From: Delftia tsuruhatensis NBRC 16741
GTDB lineage: Bacteria > Pseudomonadota > Gammaproteobacteria > Burkholderiales > Burkholderiaceae_C
Direction: 5' to 3'
NCBI RefSeq assembly: GCF_001571325.1
Contig: NZ_BCTO01000007.1
Span: 1-64,000, forward strand
DNA length: 64,000 bases
Part shown: in pieces, positions 40,249 to 48,834 of the stretch
How positions within the stretch are numbered: position 1 is the first letter of the stretch
Layout: the number at the start of each line of letters is the position of its first letter
Notes under the pieces: model-generated
Database searches by the model: none
Told to the model about the DNA's origin: nothing
Seen by the model: only the letters and a program-made list of their open reading frames with translations
Position numbers and translations under genes: made by a program

Positions 40249-41133
40249 ATGCAAGTCCGCTCCATCCCCCGCCCCTTCATCCGCACCCCGCGCCTTGCCG
40301 GCCTGGCTGCGGCCGCATGGCTGGCGGCAGCCCTTGCCGGCTGCGCCAGCTCCTCCACACCGGCGCGGGACTGGACGCAGCAGCTGCAGCGCTGGTCCGA
40401 CGCACCCCTGGTGCTGCTGGGCGAGCAGCACGATGCGGCGGCCCACCAGGCCTGGCAACAGGCCACGGTGCAGCAGCTGGCCACGCAGGAGCGCCTGGCC
40501 GCGCTGGTGATCGAGATGGCGCCGCGCACGGGCTCCACGGCCAGCCTGGCGCGCGATGCCTCCGAGGACGCTGTGCAGCAGGCCCTGCAATGGCAGGACG
40601 CCGCCTGGCCCTGGCCGCGCTACCGCGGCGTGGTCATGGCCGCCGTGCGCGCAGGCGTGCCCGTGCTGGGCGGCAACCTGCCCCGCGCCGACATGAAGCA
40701 GGCCATGCGCAACCAGAACCTGGACACCCACCTGCCGCCCGAAGGCTGGCAGCGCCAGCTCGACGCCATCCGCGAAGGCCACTGCGGCCTGCTGCCCGAC
40801 ACACAGCTGCCGCCCATGGCCCGCATCCAGCTGGCCCGCGATGCCAGCATGGCCGAGGTGGCCAAGGCGGCGATCAGGCCCGGCAAGACCGTGGTGCTGG
40901 TGGCCGGGCGGGGCCATGTCCTGCGCGGGGTGGGCATCCCGACCTGGCTGCCGGAGTCCGCAGCAGCCAAAGTGGCCGTGGCGCAGGCAGGCGAGACATC
41001 GGTGGCGCACGAATCCGATGTGGACTGGCTGCAGAAGACGGACGCCTTGCCGGCCAAGGATCACTGCGCAGAGCTGCGCGAGAAGTTCAGGAACCCGCCG
41101 GCACCGCGGGCGGATGCGGGTCGGGTGGACTGA
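40249..41133 (+). CDS. ChaN family lipoprotein (putative iron-regulated)
   Basis: A 294-aa lipoprotein. The signal peptide has the lipobox ALAGC with Cys near residue 31. The mature part belongs to the ChaN/Haem_bd_uptake family: APLVLLGEQHDAAAHQAWQQ near 50, ALVIEMAPRTG near 83, VPVLGGNLPRADMKQAMRNQ near 140 and the late motif VVLVAGRGHVLRGVGIPTWL near 220, with the conserved His residues that in ChaN bind heme. ChaN of Campylobacter is iron-regulated and binds two hemes; the same is plausible here. It is divergent from narX with an FNR-like box between. It ends 3 bp from the convergent EAL gene. Confidence 0.8.
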   Translation: MQVRSIPRPFIRTPRLAGLAAAAWLAAALAGCASSSTPARDWTQQLQRWSDAPLVLLGEQHDAAAHQAWQQATVQQLATQERLAALVIEMAPRTGSTASLARDASEDAVQQALQWQDAAWPWPRYRGVVMAAVRAGVPVLGGNLPRADMKQAMRNQNLDTHLPPEGWQRQLDAIREGHCGLLPDTQLPPMARIQLARDASMAEVAKAAIRPGKTVVLVAGRGHVLRGVGIPTWLPESAAAKVAVAQAGETSVAHESDVDWLQKTDALPAKDHCAELREKFRNPPAPRADAGRVD

Positions 41134-41136
41134 GCT

Positions 41137-43092
41137 TCACCCCTGCACGGCCCACATCCCCTCGTTGCCCGAGACCCACTCGCCGAACGCCTGCGCAGGC
41201 ATGGGCTTGCTGCACAGATAGCCCTGGAAGAAGTCGCACCCCTTGCCGCGCAGGAACGCCAGCTGCTCAGCCGTCTCCACGCCCTCGGCCAGCACCTTCA
41301 GCCCCATGGCATGCCCCAGCGCGATCACCGACCCGCTGATGGCCATGTCGTCGGCGCTGTGCGGGATGTCGCGGATGAAGCCCTGGTCGATCTTGAGCAG
41401 GTCCAGCGGGAAGCGCTTGAGGTGGGCCAGCGAGGAATAACCGGTGCCGAAGTCGTCGATGGCCAGCCGCAGTCCCTGGGCGCGCAGGCGGCGCATGACG
41501 GCCAGGGCCTCCTCGGGGCGCTCGGCCAGGGCGCTTTCGGTGATCTCCAGCTCCAGGCAGTGCGGGGCGAAGCCCGTGGCGGCCAGCGCGTCGGCGGTGG
41601 CACCGGCAATGTCGGTCAGCAGGAACTGGTGCAGCGAGACATTGACCGCGATGGTCATCTCGGGCAGGCCCTGATCGCGCCAGCGCTGGCCCTGGGCGCA
41701 GGCCTCGCGCAGCACCCACAGGCCCAGCGCGCCGATGACGCCCGAGCTTTCGGCCACGGGAATGAAGCGTGCCGGGGAGATGAGGCCCTCGTCCGGGTCC
41801 AGCCAGCGCACCAGGGCCTCGGCGCCCACCAGGCGGCCCGTGGCCAGGTCGATCTGGGGCTGGAAGTACAGGCGCAGGTGGCCCAGGTCTATGGCCTGCC
41901 GCAGCCGTGCCTCCATGGCCAGGCGCTCGCGCGCGGCCGAGGTCATGTCTTCCTCGAAGAAGCACCAGGCACGGCCGCTGCGCGACTTGGCGCCGTAGAC
42001 GGCCGCATGCGCGCCCTGCAGCAGGTCCTGGGCATTGCCGGCGTGGGAGGGGTACATGCAGATGCCCACGCTGACGCCGGCCATGACGGACAGGCCGTCC
42101 GGCGAGCTCCAGGGCTGGCCGGCCGCCGCGATCAGTTGCCGTGCACGGGCGATGGCGTCGCCGCGCTCGCTCATGCCCTTGCACAGCACGGCCAGTTCGT
42201 CACCGGCCATGCGACCTATGAGGTCCTGGGGACCCAGGGAGTCGTGCACACGGGCGGCGATGTGGCGCAGCACCTGGTCGCCGATGGCGTGGCCGTAGCT
42301 GTCATTGACGTCCTTGAAGCGATCGATGTTCAGCAGCATCACGGCCAGCGTGCCCTGCTCGGCGGCCGCCTCGGCCACGGCGTCTTCCAGCAGCGCTGTG
42401 AAGCGCACGCTGTTGGGCAGGCCGGTGAGCATGTCGCGGTGGGCCAGGAATTCGAGCTGGGCCTCGCGCGCCTTCTCGGCCGAGATGTCGGTGAACATGC
42501 ACACGTAGTGCGTGACCTTGCCCTGTGCGTCCTTGACGGCGCTGAGCGACATGCGCTCGGGAAAGACCTCGCCGTTCTTGCGGCGGTTCCAGATTTCGCC
42601 CTGCCAGTGGCCCGTGGCCTGCATGCTGTCCCACATGGCCTCGTAGAAGGCCTTGTCGTGGCGGCCGGACTTGAACATGCGCGGGGTCTTGCCCAGCATC
42701 TCCTGCTCGGTATAGCCCAGCAGCCGCGTGAAGGCGCTGTTGACCGAGAGGATGCGGCTGCGCGCATCTGTGACGACCACGCCCTCCATGGTGTTGTCCA
42801 CCACGGCGGCGGCCAGGCGCTGGCGTTCGTCGGCCTCCCGCCCGGCGGCCATCGCGGCATGGGCAGTGCGCTCTCCACGGCGCATGCGCCACAGCAGCCA
42901 GCCGCCGCCCACGGCCGTGACCAGCACCAGGGCCACCGAGGACAGCATGCGCCGCTGCGCTGCCGGCCCGGGCGGTATCTGCAGGTGCGCCAGCAGCCAT
43001 TCCACGCCCCAGAGCCACAGCAGACCTGCGCACACATACAGGGTCAATGCGCCCCAGAGCGGTATTCGGGGCTGCTCTCCCTGATCTTGCAT
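41137..43092 (-). CDS. membrane PAS-GGDEF-EAL cyclic-di-GMP protein with degenerate GGDEF
   Basis: A 651-aa signalling protein. Two membrane helices (GALTLYVCAGLLWLWGVEWL; LSSVALVLVTAVGGGWLLWR) lie in the first 75 residues. A PAS/PAC unit (about 95-220) has DNTMEGVVVTDARSRILSVN and WNRRKNGEVFPE. The GGDEF domain (about 225-385) reads RMAGDELAVL at the active site, AGDEL instead of GGDEF, so cyclase activity is doubtful. The EAL domain (about 395-640) keeps GAEALVRW, the ENVS-like VNVSLHQF, LEITESAL, DDFGTGYSSLAHL and KIDQGFI, consistent with an active phosphodiesterase. Start at ATG 43092 with TGAGGA upstream. It is divergent from purU. Confidence 0.9.
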   Translation of the reverse strand: MQDQGEQPRIPLWGALTLYVCAGLLWLWGVEWLLAHLQIPPGPAAQRRMLSSVALVLVTAVGGGWLLWRMRRGERTAHAAMAAGREADERQRLAAAVVDNTMEGVVVTDARSRILSVNSAFTRLLGYTEQEMLGKTPRMFKSGRHDKAFYEAMWDSMQATGHWQGEIWNRRKNGEVFPERMSLSAVKDAQGKVTHYVCMFTDISAEKAREAQLEFLAHRDMLTGLPNSVRFTALLEDAVAEAAAEQGTLAVMLLNIDRFKDVNDSYGHAIGDQVLRHIAARVHDSLGPQDLIGRMAGDELAVLCKGMSERGDAIARARQLIAAAGQPWSSPDGLSVMAGVSVGICMYPSHAGNAQDLLQGAHAAVYGAKSRSGRAWCFFEEDMTSAARERLAMEARLRQAIDLGHLRLYFQPQIDLATGRLVGAEALVRWLDPDEGLISPARFIPVAESSGVIGALGLWVLREACAQGQRWRDQGLPEMTIAVNVSLHQFLLTDIAGATADALAATGFAPHCLELEITESALAERPEEALAVMRRLRAQGLRLAIDDFGTGYSSLAHLKRFPLDLLKIDQGFIRDIPHSADDMAISGSVIALGHAMGLKVLAEGVETAEQLAFLRGKGCDFFQGYLCSKPMPAQAFGEWVSGNEGMWAVQG

Positions 43093-43101
43093 GTGGTTCC
43101 T

Positions 43102-43120
43102 CAGAACGTTCCCAGAACGT
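43102..43120 (+). repeat. direct repeat CAGAACGT x2 between EAL gene and purU
   Basis: CAGAACGT occurs at 43102-43109 and 43113-43120, 11 bp apart (one helical turn), in the 73-bp gap between two divergent genes. It could be a regulator site; no regulator can be named. Confidence 0.3.
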
Positions 43121-43165
43121 GTGACTTGCGCAGGGTCGTGTGCATGCTGCGACAATTGCGCCGCT

Positions 43166-44014
43166 ATGACCCAAGCCTATATTCTTACCCTTTCGTGCCC
43201 CGACCGGCTCGGTCTGGTACATGCCGTCTCGGGCTTCCTGCTCGAGCAAGGCGGCAACATCGAAGAGGCCGCGCAGTATAACGACCCGGCCACCGGACTG
43301 TTCTTCATGCGCGTGCAATTTGCCTGCAACGGCTGCGATCCCGCGGCTCTGAGGGCGGCCCTGGCCGACCTGGGCGGCCAGTACCAGATGAAGTGGCGCC
43401 TGCACACCAAGGCCGAAGCCATGAAGACCGTGCTCATGGTCAGCAAGGAAGGCCACTGCCTCAACGACCTGCTGTTTCGCTGGAAGAGCGGCCTGCTGCC
43501 GGTGGACATCCGCGCCATCATCAGCAACCACCGCGAGTTCTACCAGCTGGCGGCCAGCTACAACATCCCCTTCCACCACATCCCCGTCACGGCTGCCACC
43601 AAGGCCCAGGCCGAGGCAAAGCAGTTCGAGATCATCGAGGCCGAAGGCGCCGAACTCGTGGTGCTGGCGCGCTACATGCAGGTGCTGTCCAACGACCTGT
43701 GCACCAAGCTGGCCGGCCGCGCGATCAACATCCACCACAGCTTCCTGCCCAGCTTCAAGGGCGCCAAGCCCTACTACCAGGCCCATGACCGCGGCGTGAA
43801 GCTGATCGGCGCCACGGCCCACTATGTGACGGCCGACCTGGACGAAGGCCCGATCATCGAGCAGGACGTGGCCCGCGCCGACCACACCGACACCGTGGAG
43901 GACCTCACGGCCCGCGGCCGCGACACCGAGAGCCAGGTGCTGGCCCGCGCCGTCAAGTGGCACAGCGAGCACCGCGTCATCCTCAACGGCCACAAGACCG
44001 TGGTCTTCCGCTGA
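43166..44014 (+). CDS. purU: formyltetrahydrofolate deformylase
   Basis: A 282-aa enzyme that hydrolyses 10-formyl-THF to formate and THF, balancing one-carbon pools and supplying formate for purine synthesis. An N-terminal ACT domain (YILTLSCPDRLGLVHAVSGF, residues 4-23, through about 85) is followed by a formyltransferase-like catalytic domain with KTVLMVSKEGHCLNDLLFRW, YNIPFHHIPV, VVLARYMQVLS and the active-site block INIHHSFLPSFKGAKPYYQA near 190, plus DLDEGPIIEQDV with the catalytic Asp region. Size is normal. The LysR gene follows by 19 bp on the same strand. Confidence 0.95.
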   Translation: MTQAYILTLSCPDRLGLVHAVSGFLLEQGGNIEEAAQYNDPATGLFFMRVQFACNGCDPAALRAALADLGGQYQMKWRLHTKAEAMKTVLMVSKEGHCLNDLLFRWKSGLLPVDIRAIISNHREFYQLAASYNIPFHHIPVTAATKAQAEAKQFEIIEAEGAELVVLARYMQVLSNDLCTKLAGRAINIHHSFLPSFKGAKPYYQAHDRGVKLIGATAHYVTADLDEGPIIEQDVARADHTDTVEDLTARGRDTESQVLARAVKWHSEHRVILNGHKTVVFR

Positions 44015-44033
44015 AGCCGGCTCCCGGCCGCCC

Positions 44034-44957
44034 ATGGCGAACGTGACCCTTGCCGCCGGCAGCGGCTTTGCCCCGCCCGGCAGCGGCGCCCGCCGCATCC
44101 CGCCCATACAGTGCCTGCTCACTTTCGAGGCGCTGGCGCGGCTGCGCAGCGTGACGCAGACGGCCGAGGAGCTGTGCGTCACGCCCAGCGCCGTCAGCCA
44201 CCGCGTGCGCCAGCTCGAGCAGATCCTGGGCACGCGGCTGTTCGGCCGCTCGGACTTTTCGCTCACCACCGAAGGCAGCGCCTACCTGTCCCACGTGCGC
44301 GAGGGCCTGGGCGCGCTGCAGCGCTTCCCGGGCGAGGTGACGGCGCCGGGCCGCCGCAGGCTCAAGCTTGCGGTCACGCCCACCTTTGCGCGCGTGATCC
44401 TGATCCCGCGCCTGCGCCAGTTCACGGAAACCTATCCCGAGATCGACATCGCCCTGCAGGTCTCCATCCCGCTGCTGGACGTGGTGGCCGAGGATGCCGA
44501 CCTGATGGTGCGCTTCGGCCCCGGCCACTATGCCGACGTGGAGCACATCGAGCTGGCGCGCGACGTGGTCACGCCGCTGGCCTCGCCGGCCTTCATCCGC
44601 GAGCACGGCCCCTTCGAGCAGCCCCAGGACCTGGAAGGCATGCCCCTGCTGCGCAGCCCGCTGGAGCCCTGGCGCACCTGGTTCGGCGCCACCGGCCTGG
44701 ACTGGCCCGAGCCGCACGAGGGCTCGCAGTTCAACGACATCGGCCTGATGTGCGACGCGGCCTCGGCCGGCATGGGCATTGCCCTGGTGCGCCACAAGCT
44801 GGGCGCACCCTGGATGGACAACGGCACCCTGGTGCGCCTGTTCGACATGGACACGGCCAGCCCCCACGCCCACTACCTGTGCTGGCGCACCGGCACCATG
44901 GACCGCTGGGAATGCGCGGCCTTTGCTGAATGGTTGAAGAGGGCGATGGCATGCTGA
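44034..44957 (+). CDS. LysR family transcriptional regulator (GcvA-like)
   Basis: A 307-aa regulator. The winged HTH spans about residues 24-85 (LLTFEALARLRSVTQTAEEL, then CVTPSAVSHRVRQLEQILGT), followed by a LysR substrate-binding domain with LAVTPTFARVILIPRLRQFT near 105 and ADLMVRFGPGHYADVEHIEL near 155. The SVTQTAEELCVTPSAVSHRV pattern and overall length resemble GcvA. GcvA controls glycine cleavage in E. coli; sitting next to purU, one-carbon metabolism is a reasonable guess but not shown. It is in the same orientation as purU and the downstream GlcD-like gene. Confidence 0.87.
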   Translation: MANVTLAAGSGFAPPGSGARRIPPIQCLLTFEALARLRSVTQTAEELCVTPSAVSHRVRQLEQILGTRLFGRSDFSLTTEGSAYLSHVREGLGALQRFPGEVTAPGRRRLKLAVTPTFARVILIPRLRQFTETYPEIDIALQVSIPLLDVVAEDADLMVRFGPGHYADVEHIELARDVVTPLASPAFIREHGPFEQPQDLEGMPLLRSPLEPWRTWFGATGLDWPEPHEGSQFNDIGLMCDAASAGMGIALVRHKLGAPWMDNGTLVRLFDMDTASPHAHYLCWRTGTMDRWECAAFAEWLKRAMAC

Positions 44958-44970
44958 GGCGCCCATAACT

Positions 44971-44997
44971 GATTTCGCGGATTTCGCGGATTTCACG
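44971..44997 (+). repeat. 9-bp tandem repeat GATTTCGCG x3
   Basis: Two perfect copies of GATTTCGCG and a third GATTTCACG lie head-to-tail at 44971-44997 in the 109-bp gap between the LysR gene and the GlcD-like gene. The 9-bp unit is close to one helical turn, so it may be an iterated binding site or slippage product. No terminator is visible here. Confidence 0.5.
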
Positions 44998-45066
44998 CGC
45001 CGTTGCAATAAACATCAGCGCAGTCCCGCTGCACAAAGACGGCGGCATCGCCTAAAGTCAGGCCCC

Positions 45067-46620
45067 ATGACTTCCGCCAGCTCCCCAGCCAGCCCTGCCC
45101 CCGGCGCCATGGCGTCGGCCGCCGCCGATGCCGCCCACCAGCAGCCCACGGCCTCCGAACGCGCACGGCGCCAGGCCGAGGTCGTGGCCGCGCTGGCCCG
45201 CCATGTGCCCACGCATGCCCTGCTGTGGAACGCCGAGGACACCACCCCCTATGAATGCGACGGACTCACGGCCTACCGCCAGCGCCCCCTGGTGGTCTGC
45301 CTGCCCGAGACCGAGGCCCAGGTCCAGGCCGTGCTGCGCGCCTGCCACGCCATCCAGGTGCCCGTGATCGCACGCGGCGCAGGCACCGGGCTGTCGGGCG
45401 GCGCCCTGCCCCATCCCATGGGCGTGACGCTGTCGCTGGCCAAGTTCAACAAGATCCTCCAGGTCGATGCCGCCAGCCGCACGGCCGTGGTGCAGTGCGG
45501 CGTGCGCAACCTGGCCATCAGCGAGGCCGCCGCGCCCTTCGGCCTGTACTACGCGCCCGATCCCAGCAGCCAGATCGCCTGCACCATCGGCGGCAACGTG
45601 GCCGAGAACTCGGGCGGCGTGCACTGCCTCAAGTACGGGCTGACCGTACACAACGTGCTGAAGGTGCGCGGCTTCACGGTGGAGGGCGAGCCGGTGGAGT
45701 TCGGCTCCACGGCGCTGGACACGCCGGGCTTCGACCTGCTGGCCATCCTGGTCGGCAGCGAAGGCATGCTGGCCGTGACCACCGAAGTCACCGTGCGCCT
45801 GATCCCCAAGCCCCAGCTGGCGCGCTGCATCATGGCCAGCTTCGACGACGTGCGCAAGGCCGGCGACGCCGTGGCCGCCGTGATCGCGGCCGGCATCATC
45901 CCGGCCGGGCTGGAGATGATGGACAAGCCCATGACGGCCGCCGTCGAGGACTTCGTCAAGGCCGGCTACGACCTCACGGCCGAGGCCATCCTGCTGTGCG
46001 AGAGCGACGGCACGCCCGAGGAAGTCGAGGAAGAGATCGCCCACATGAGCGAGGTGCTGCGCGGCGCCGGGGCCACGGCCATCACGGTGAGCGAAAGCGA
46101 GGCCGAGCGCCTGCGCTTCTGGAGCGGGCGCAAGAACGCCTTTCCCGCCAGCGGGCGCATCAGCCCCGACTACATGTGCATGGACTCCACCATCCCGCGC
46201 AAGCGCCTGGCCGACATCCTGCTGGCCATCCAGGAGATGGAAAAGAAATACGGCCTGCGCTGCGCCAACGTCTTCCACGCGGGCGACGGCAACCTGCACC
46301 CGCTGATCCTGTTCGATGCCAACGACCCCGACGAGCTGCACCGCTGCGAGCTGTTCGGCGCCGACATCCTGGAGACCAGCGTGGCCATGGGCGGCACGGT
46401 CACGGGCGAGCATGGCGTGGGCGTGGAAAAGCTCAACTCCATGTGCACCCAGTTCACCACGGCCGAGAACGACCAGATGTTCGCGCTCAAGGCCGCCTTC
46501 GACCCGCAGGCCCTGCTCAACCCCGGCAAGGTGATTCCCACGCTCAACCGCTGTGCCGAATACGGAAAGATGCTGGTGCGCGGCGGCCAGATCTCACACC
46601 CGGACCTGCCGAGATTCTGA
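45067..46620 (+). CDS. FAD-linked oxidase, GlcD/D-lactate dehydrogenase-like
   Basis: A 517-aa FAD enzyme. The PCMH FAD-binding domain spans about residues 75-250: IPVIARGAG-type VPVIARGAGTGLSGGALPHP near 98, PDPSSQIACTIGGNVAENSG near 160 and GGVHCLKYGLTVHNVLKVRG near 182, which closely resemble GlcD. The C-terminal FAD-oxidase_C domain contains NVFHAGDGNLHPLILFDAND near 400 (metal/substrate His) and ends ALLNPGKVIPTLNRC. In glycolate oxidase GlcD works with GlcE and GlcF, which are absent here, so it may act alone on D-lactate or another 2-hydroxy acid, or pair with subunits encoded elsewhere. Confidence 0.85.
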   Translation: MTSASSPASPAPGAMASAAADAAHQQPTASERARRQAEVVAALARHVPTHALLWNAEDTTPYECDGLTAYRQRPLVVCLPETEAQVQAVLRACHAIQVPVIARGAGTGLSGGALPHPMGVTLSLAKFNKILQVDAASRTAVVQCGVRNLAISEAAAPFGLYYAPDPSSQIACTIGGNVAENSGGVHCLKYGLTVHNVLKVRGFTVEGEPVEFGSTALDTPGFDLLAILVGSEGMLAVTTEVTVRLIPKPQLARCIMASFDDVRKAGDAVAAVIAAGIIPAGLEMMDKPMTAAVEDFVKAGYDLTAEAILLCESDGTPEEVEEEIAHMSEVLRGAGATAITVSESEAERLRFWSGRKNAFPASGRISPDYMCMDSTIPRKRLADILLAIQEMEKKYGLRCANVFHAGDGNLHPLILFDANDPDELHRCELFGADILETSVAMGGTVTGEHGVGVEKLNSMCTQFTTAENDQMFALKAAFDPQALLNPGKVIPTLNRCAEYGKMLVRGGQISHPDLPRF

Positions 46621-46672
46621 GGCGTGGTGCAACGGGCGCGGTGCAACCGGCGCCGTGCAGTCCTTCCCGCCC

Positions 46673-47695
46673 TCAGGGCTGCTGCAGGCAGCGCGCCCAC
46701 AGTCCGTCAAGCGCCCGGGCCAATGCGCCTCCCTGTCGGGGCACGGCCTGGCCCTCGCCCAGGTCTTCGACCAGGGTGTCCAGCGGCATGGCTTCGGTCA
46801 GCGTGCGCACGCCGCACTCCATGGCCAGGGCCGTGTCCAGGTAGACCACGCGTGCGCCGGCCACGCTCCAGCGCGTGAGCTCGCGCACGCGGCCCACCTG
46901 GCCCAGCCGCAGGCGCATGGCCTCCATGCGCGCGGCCAATGAGCGGCGTATGCGCTCGCCCGCCTCGGGGCGGTCTTCCTCCAGCCGGCGCAGCGCCGCC
47001 TCCTGCTGCTCCAGGGTGCGGTCCATCGCCTGCAAGGCCGCCTCGCGGCCCAGCCGGGCCTCGTCGTAGCGCGGCAGGGCCGCGCGCAGCCGCACCAGCG
47101 TCCGCTCCCGCTCGCGCGCATAGACATGCCCGGCCGCGCGCCCGGCCTGCGCACAGGCCTGGGCTGCCAGCACCAGGCGCTGCGGCGCGGCCTCGGCACT
47201 GAGGCTTTGCGGACGGAAGCTGCCGCACTCCTTCATGTCCCCCAGCACACGCAGATCCTCCAGGTGCCGCTGCCTGTGGTCGGCATCCCTTTGCGCCTCC
47301 TGCGCGTGGCGCCGCAGCATCTCCTGCCGCTGCCGCTCCAGCACGAGCAGCTCACGCCATTCGCCACGCAACCGCGCCTCGAACCGGGCCTGTTCGCTTT
47401 CGGCGGCGCGCTGCAGTGGCCCGACCTCCTGGCGCAGACTGGCCTGCAGGTAGTCACGCACGCCTGCGCGCTCGCAGGCGTACTCGACGATGCGCCCGCC
47501 GCTGCCGTCTCCCACGCTGCGCCAGCTGCTGCGCGCGCAGGCCGACCTGTCCTGCAGCACCTGCCCTATCGACACGCCCGAGGCGGCGCCCCAGGGCGCA
47601 GCCCGCACGGTCAGCACCTCGCCATCGTCACCGCCGCAACCGCCCAGCAGCAGGGCCAGGCCCGCAGGCAGCAGCCACACTCCTTGCCAGCGCAT
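46673..47695 (-). CDS. hypothetical lipoprotein with long coiled-coil region
   Basis: A 340-aa protein not matched to a known family by eye. The N terminus MRWQGVWLLPAGLALLLGGC is a lipoprotein signal with lipobox LLGGC (Cys at residue 20). Residues about 90-150 and 195-260 are highly charged, Arg/Glu/Gln-rich and predicted coiled coil (RREELL-like, LEQQEAALRRLEEDRPEAGE). Paired Cys occur at SACARSSW, EYACERAG, KECGSF and AMECGVR. It is divergent from the small HTH gene, separated by an AT-rich 119-bp gap with inverted repeats. Outer-membrane or periplasmic localisation is likely; function unknown. Confidence 0.7.
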   Translation of the reverse strand: MRWQGVWLLPAGLALLLGGCGGDDGEVLTVRAAPWGAASGVSIGQVLQDRSACARSSWRSVGDGSGGRIVEYACERAGVRDYLQASLRQEVGPLQRAAESEQARFEARLRGEWRELLVLERQRQEMLRRHAQEAQRDADHRQRHLEDLRVLGDMKECGSFRPQSLSAEAAPQRLVLAAQACAQAGRAAGHVYARERERTLVRLRAALPRYDEARLGREAALQAMDRTLEQQEAALRRLEEDRPEAGERIRRSLAARMEAMRLRLGQVGRVRELTRWSVAGARVVYLDTALAMECGVRTLTEAMPLDTLVEDLGEGQAVPRQGGALARALDGLWARCLQQP

Positions 47696-47745
47696 GGGCC
47701 CTCCTGTGCTTGTGATTTCTGGTTGAGTCTTTGATGTTAACTATC

Positions 47746-47772
47746 AATCACACCGGATATGTGATTTTTCAC
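47746..47772. promoter_or_regulatory. inverted repeats in AT-rich divergent promoter region
   Basis: AATCACA-N7-TGTGATT (47746-47766) is a perfect inverted repeat, overlapped by GTGA-TTTT-TCAC (47761-47772). A third TGTGATTT copy lies at 47711-47718. The gap is far richer in A/T than its surroundings. The sites lie between the lipoprotein (start 47695) and the HTH gene (start 47815), so the HTH protein may bind here. Confidence 0.5.
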
Positions 47773-47814
47773 AATACTCACTGCACAATCAGACTTATCC
47801 CATAGCGTGCCCGC

Positions 47815-48237
47815 ATGCAGGATGCGAAGCAGCGGTTTGCGCAGAAATTACGTGATTCCCTGGAGGCCCGTGGCTATGAAGCCAAGCCCTCGGTGCTGGA
47901 GCGCGAATTCAACACACGCTTCTGGGGCAAGCCCATGTCGCAGCACGGCGTGCGTCTGTGGCTGCTGGGCAAGACCATGCCCAACACCAAGAAACTTGCT
48001 GCGCTGGCCGACTGGCTGCAGGTGCCGCTGGAGGAGTTCCTGCGCGCGCCGCAGCCGGCGCGCGAGGTGCGTGAGCCCAAGGGCAGCTGGTCCGCCGGCC
48101 TGGGCTACGAGGACAACGAGCTGTTCAAGATCTACCTGCGCCTTCCCGTACCCAAGCGCCGCCTGGCGCGCGACGTGATCCTGGCCATCGCACGCGCCCA
48201 TGAGGCCGAGGAAGCGGAACGCGCCGCAGGCTCGTAG
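47815..48237 (+). CDS. small HTH (XRE-like) DNA-binding protein
   Basis: A 140-aa protein with an N-terminal helix-turn-helix of the Cro/XRE kind: FAQKLRDSLEARGYEAKPSV, MSQHGVRLWLLGKTMPNTKK and LAALADWLQVPLEEFLRAPQ span residues 8-79, where the second helix pair would contact DNA. The C-terminal part is short and charged (ELFKIYLRLPVPKRRLARDV). It is found in many betaproteobacteria as an uncharacterised regulator. The divergent lipoprotein gene and the inverted repeats in the gap make autoregulation and control of that lipoprotein plausible. The ligand, if any, is unknown. Confidence 0.75.
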   Translation: MQDAKQRFAQKLRDSLEARGYEAKPSVLEREFNTRFWGKPMSQHGVRLWLLGKTMPNTKKLAALADWLQVPLEEFLRAPQPAREVREPKGSWSAGLGYEDNELFKIYLRLPVPKRRLARDVILAIARAHEAEEAERAAGS

Positions 48238-48306
48238 CCGCGCGGCGCGTCGGTCATCCCCTGATACGGCTGCTGCGGGGCAGCATTGCATCGCCCCGCA
48301 CGTGCA

Positions 48307-48657
48307 TCAACCACCCATGGCACGCTGGCGTGCATCGCGCTGGGCAGGCGTTTCGTTGATCAGTTCATTGATCACTTCCTGCCGCGTCTTGCCGCCACCG
48401 GTCTGCGGTGCAGGCGCCGGGTAGACGCCGGCATTGAAGCGCGAGGTGCCGCCCTGGCGCACGGCCGCCTCGGCCTCGGCCGTCACCTGGGCGCGCGTCT
48501 TGCTGCTCTTGAAATGTTCGGGATGGACGACGGCACCCGCCTCGTTGTTGGCCGGGTGGATGTACCCGGCCGCCGATGCCATGCCCGGCAGCAGCAGCGC
48601 TGCCGATGCGACCAGGCCGGCGATCAGGGTAGCGGGGGTGAAACGGCGTTGCGACAT
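48307..48657 (-). CDS. DUF4148 domain-containing exported protein
   Basis: A 116-aa small periplasmic protein. A signal peptide covers TPATLIAGLVASAALLLPGM with cleavage near ASAA. The mature part shows the DUF4148 pattern KTRAQVTAEAEAAVRQGGTS followed by a second copy-like KTRQEVINELINETPAQRDA; the two K-T-R-x-x-V repeats are typical of these betaproteobacterial proteins. Function is unknown. It is a single gene: 69 bp from the convergent HTH gene and 177 bp from the hydrolase gene, a gap in which I see nothing assignable. Confidence 0.85.
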   Translation of the reverse strand: MSQRRFTPATLIAGLVASAALLLPGMASAAGYIHPANNEAGAVVHPEHFKSSKTRAQVTAEAEAAVRQGGTSRFNAGVYPAPAPQTGGGKTRQEVINELINETPAQRDARQRAMGG

Positions 48658-48834
48658 GGTGTGTCCCTTTCAAAGAACGTTGGTGATTCGTTCTCCCCAC
48701 GCCCCGCAAGGCGGAACGCCGGGGAGAGGACTCCAATGTAGAAATCGCCCCCCCACGCCACCCCCACAGGATGGTGACAATGCTGTCATACAACCGACAC
48801 AGATGACCGCGCCACGGTGGCGCCTCGGCGCTCG

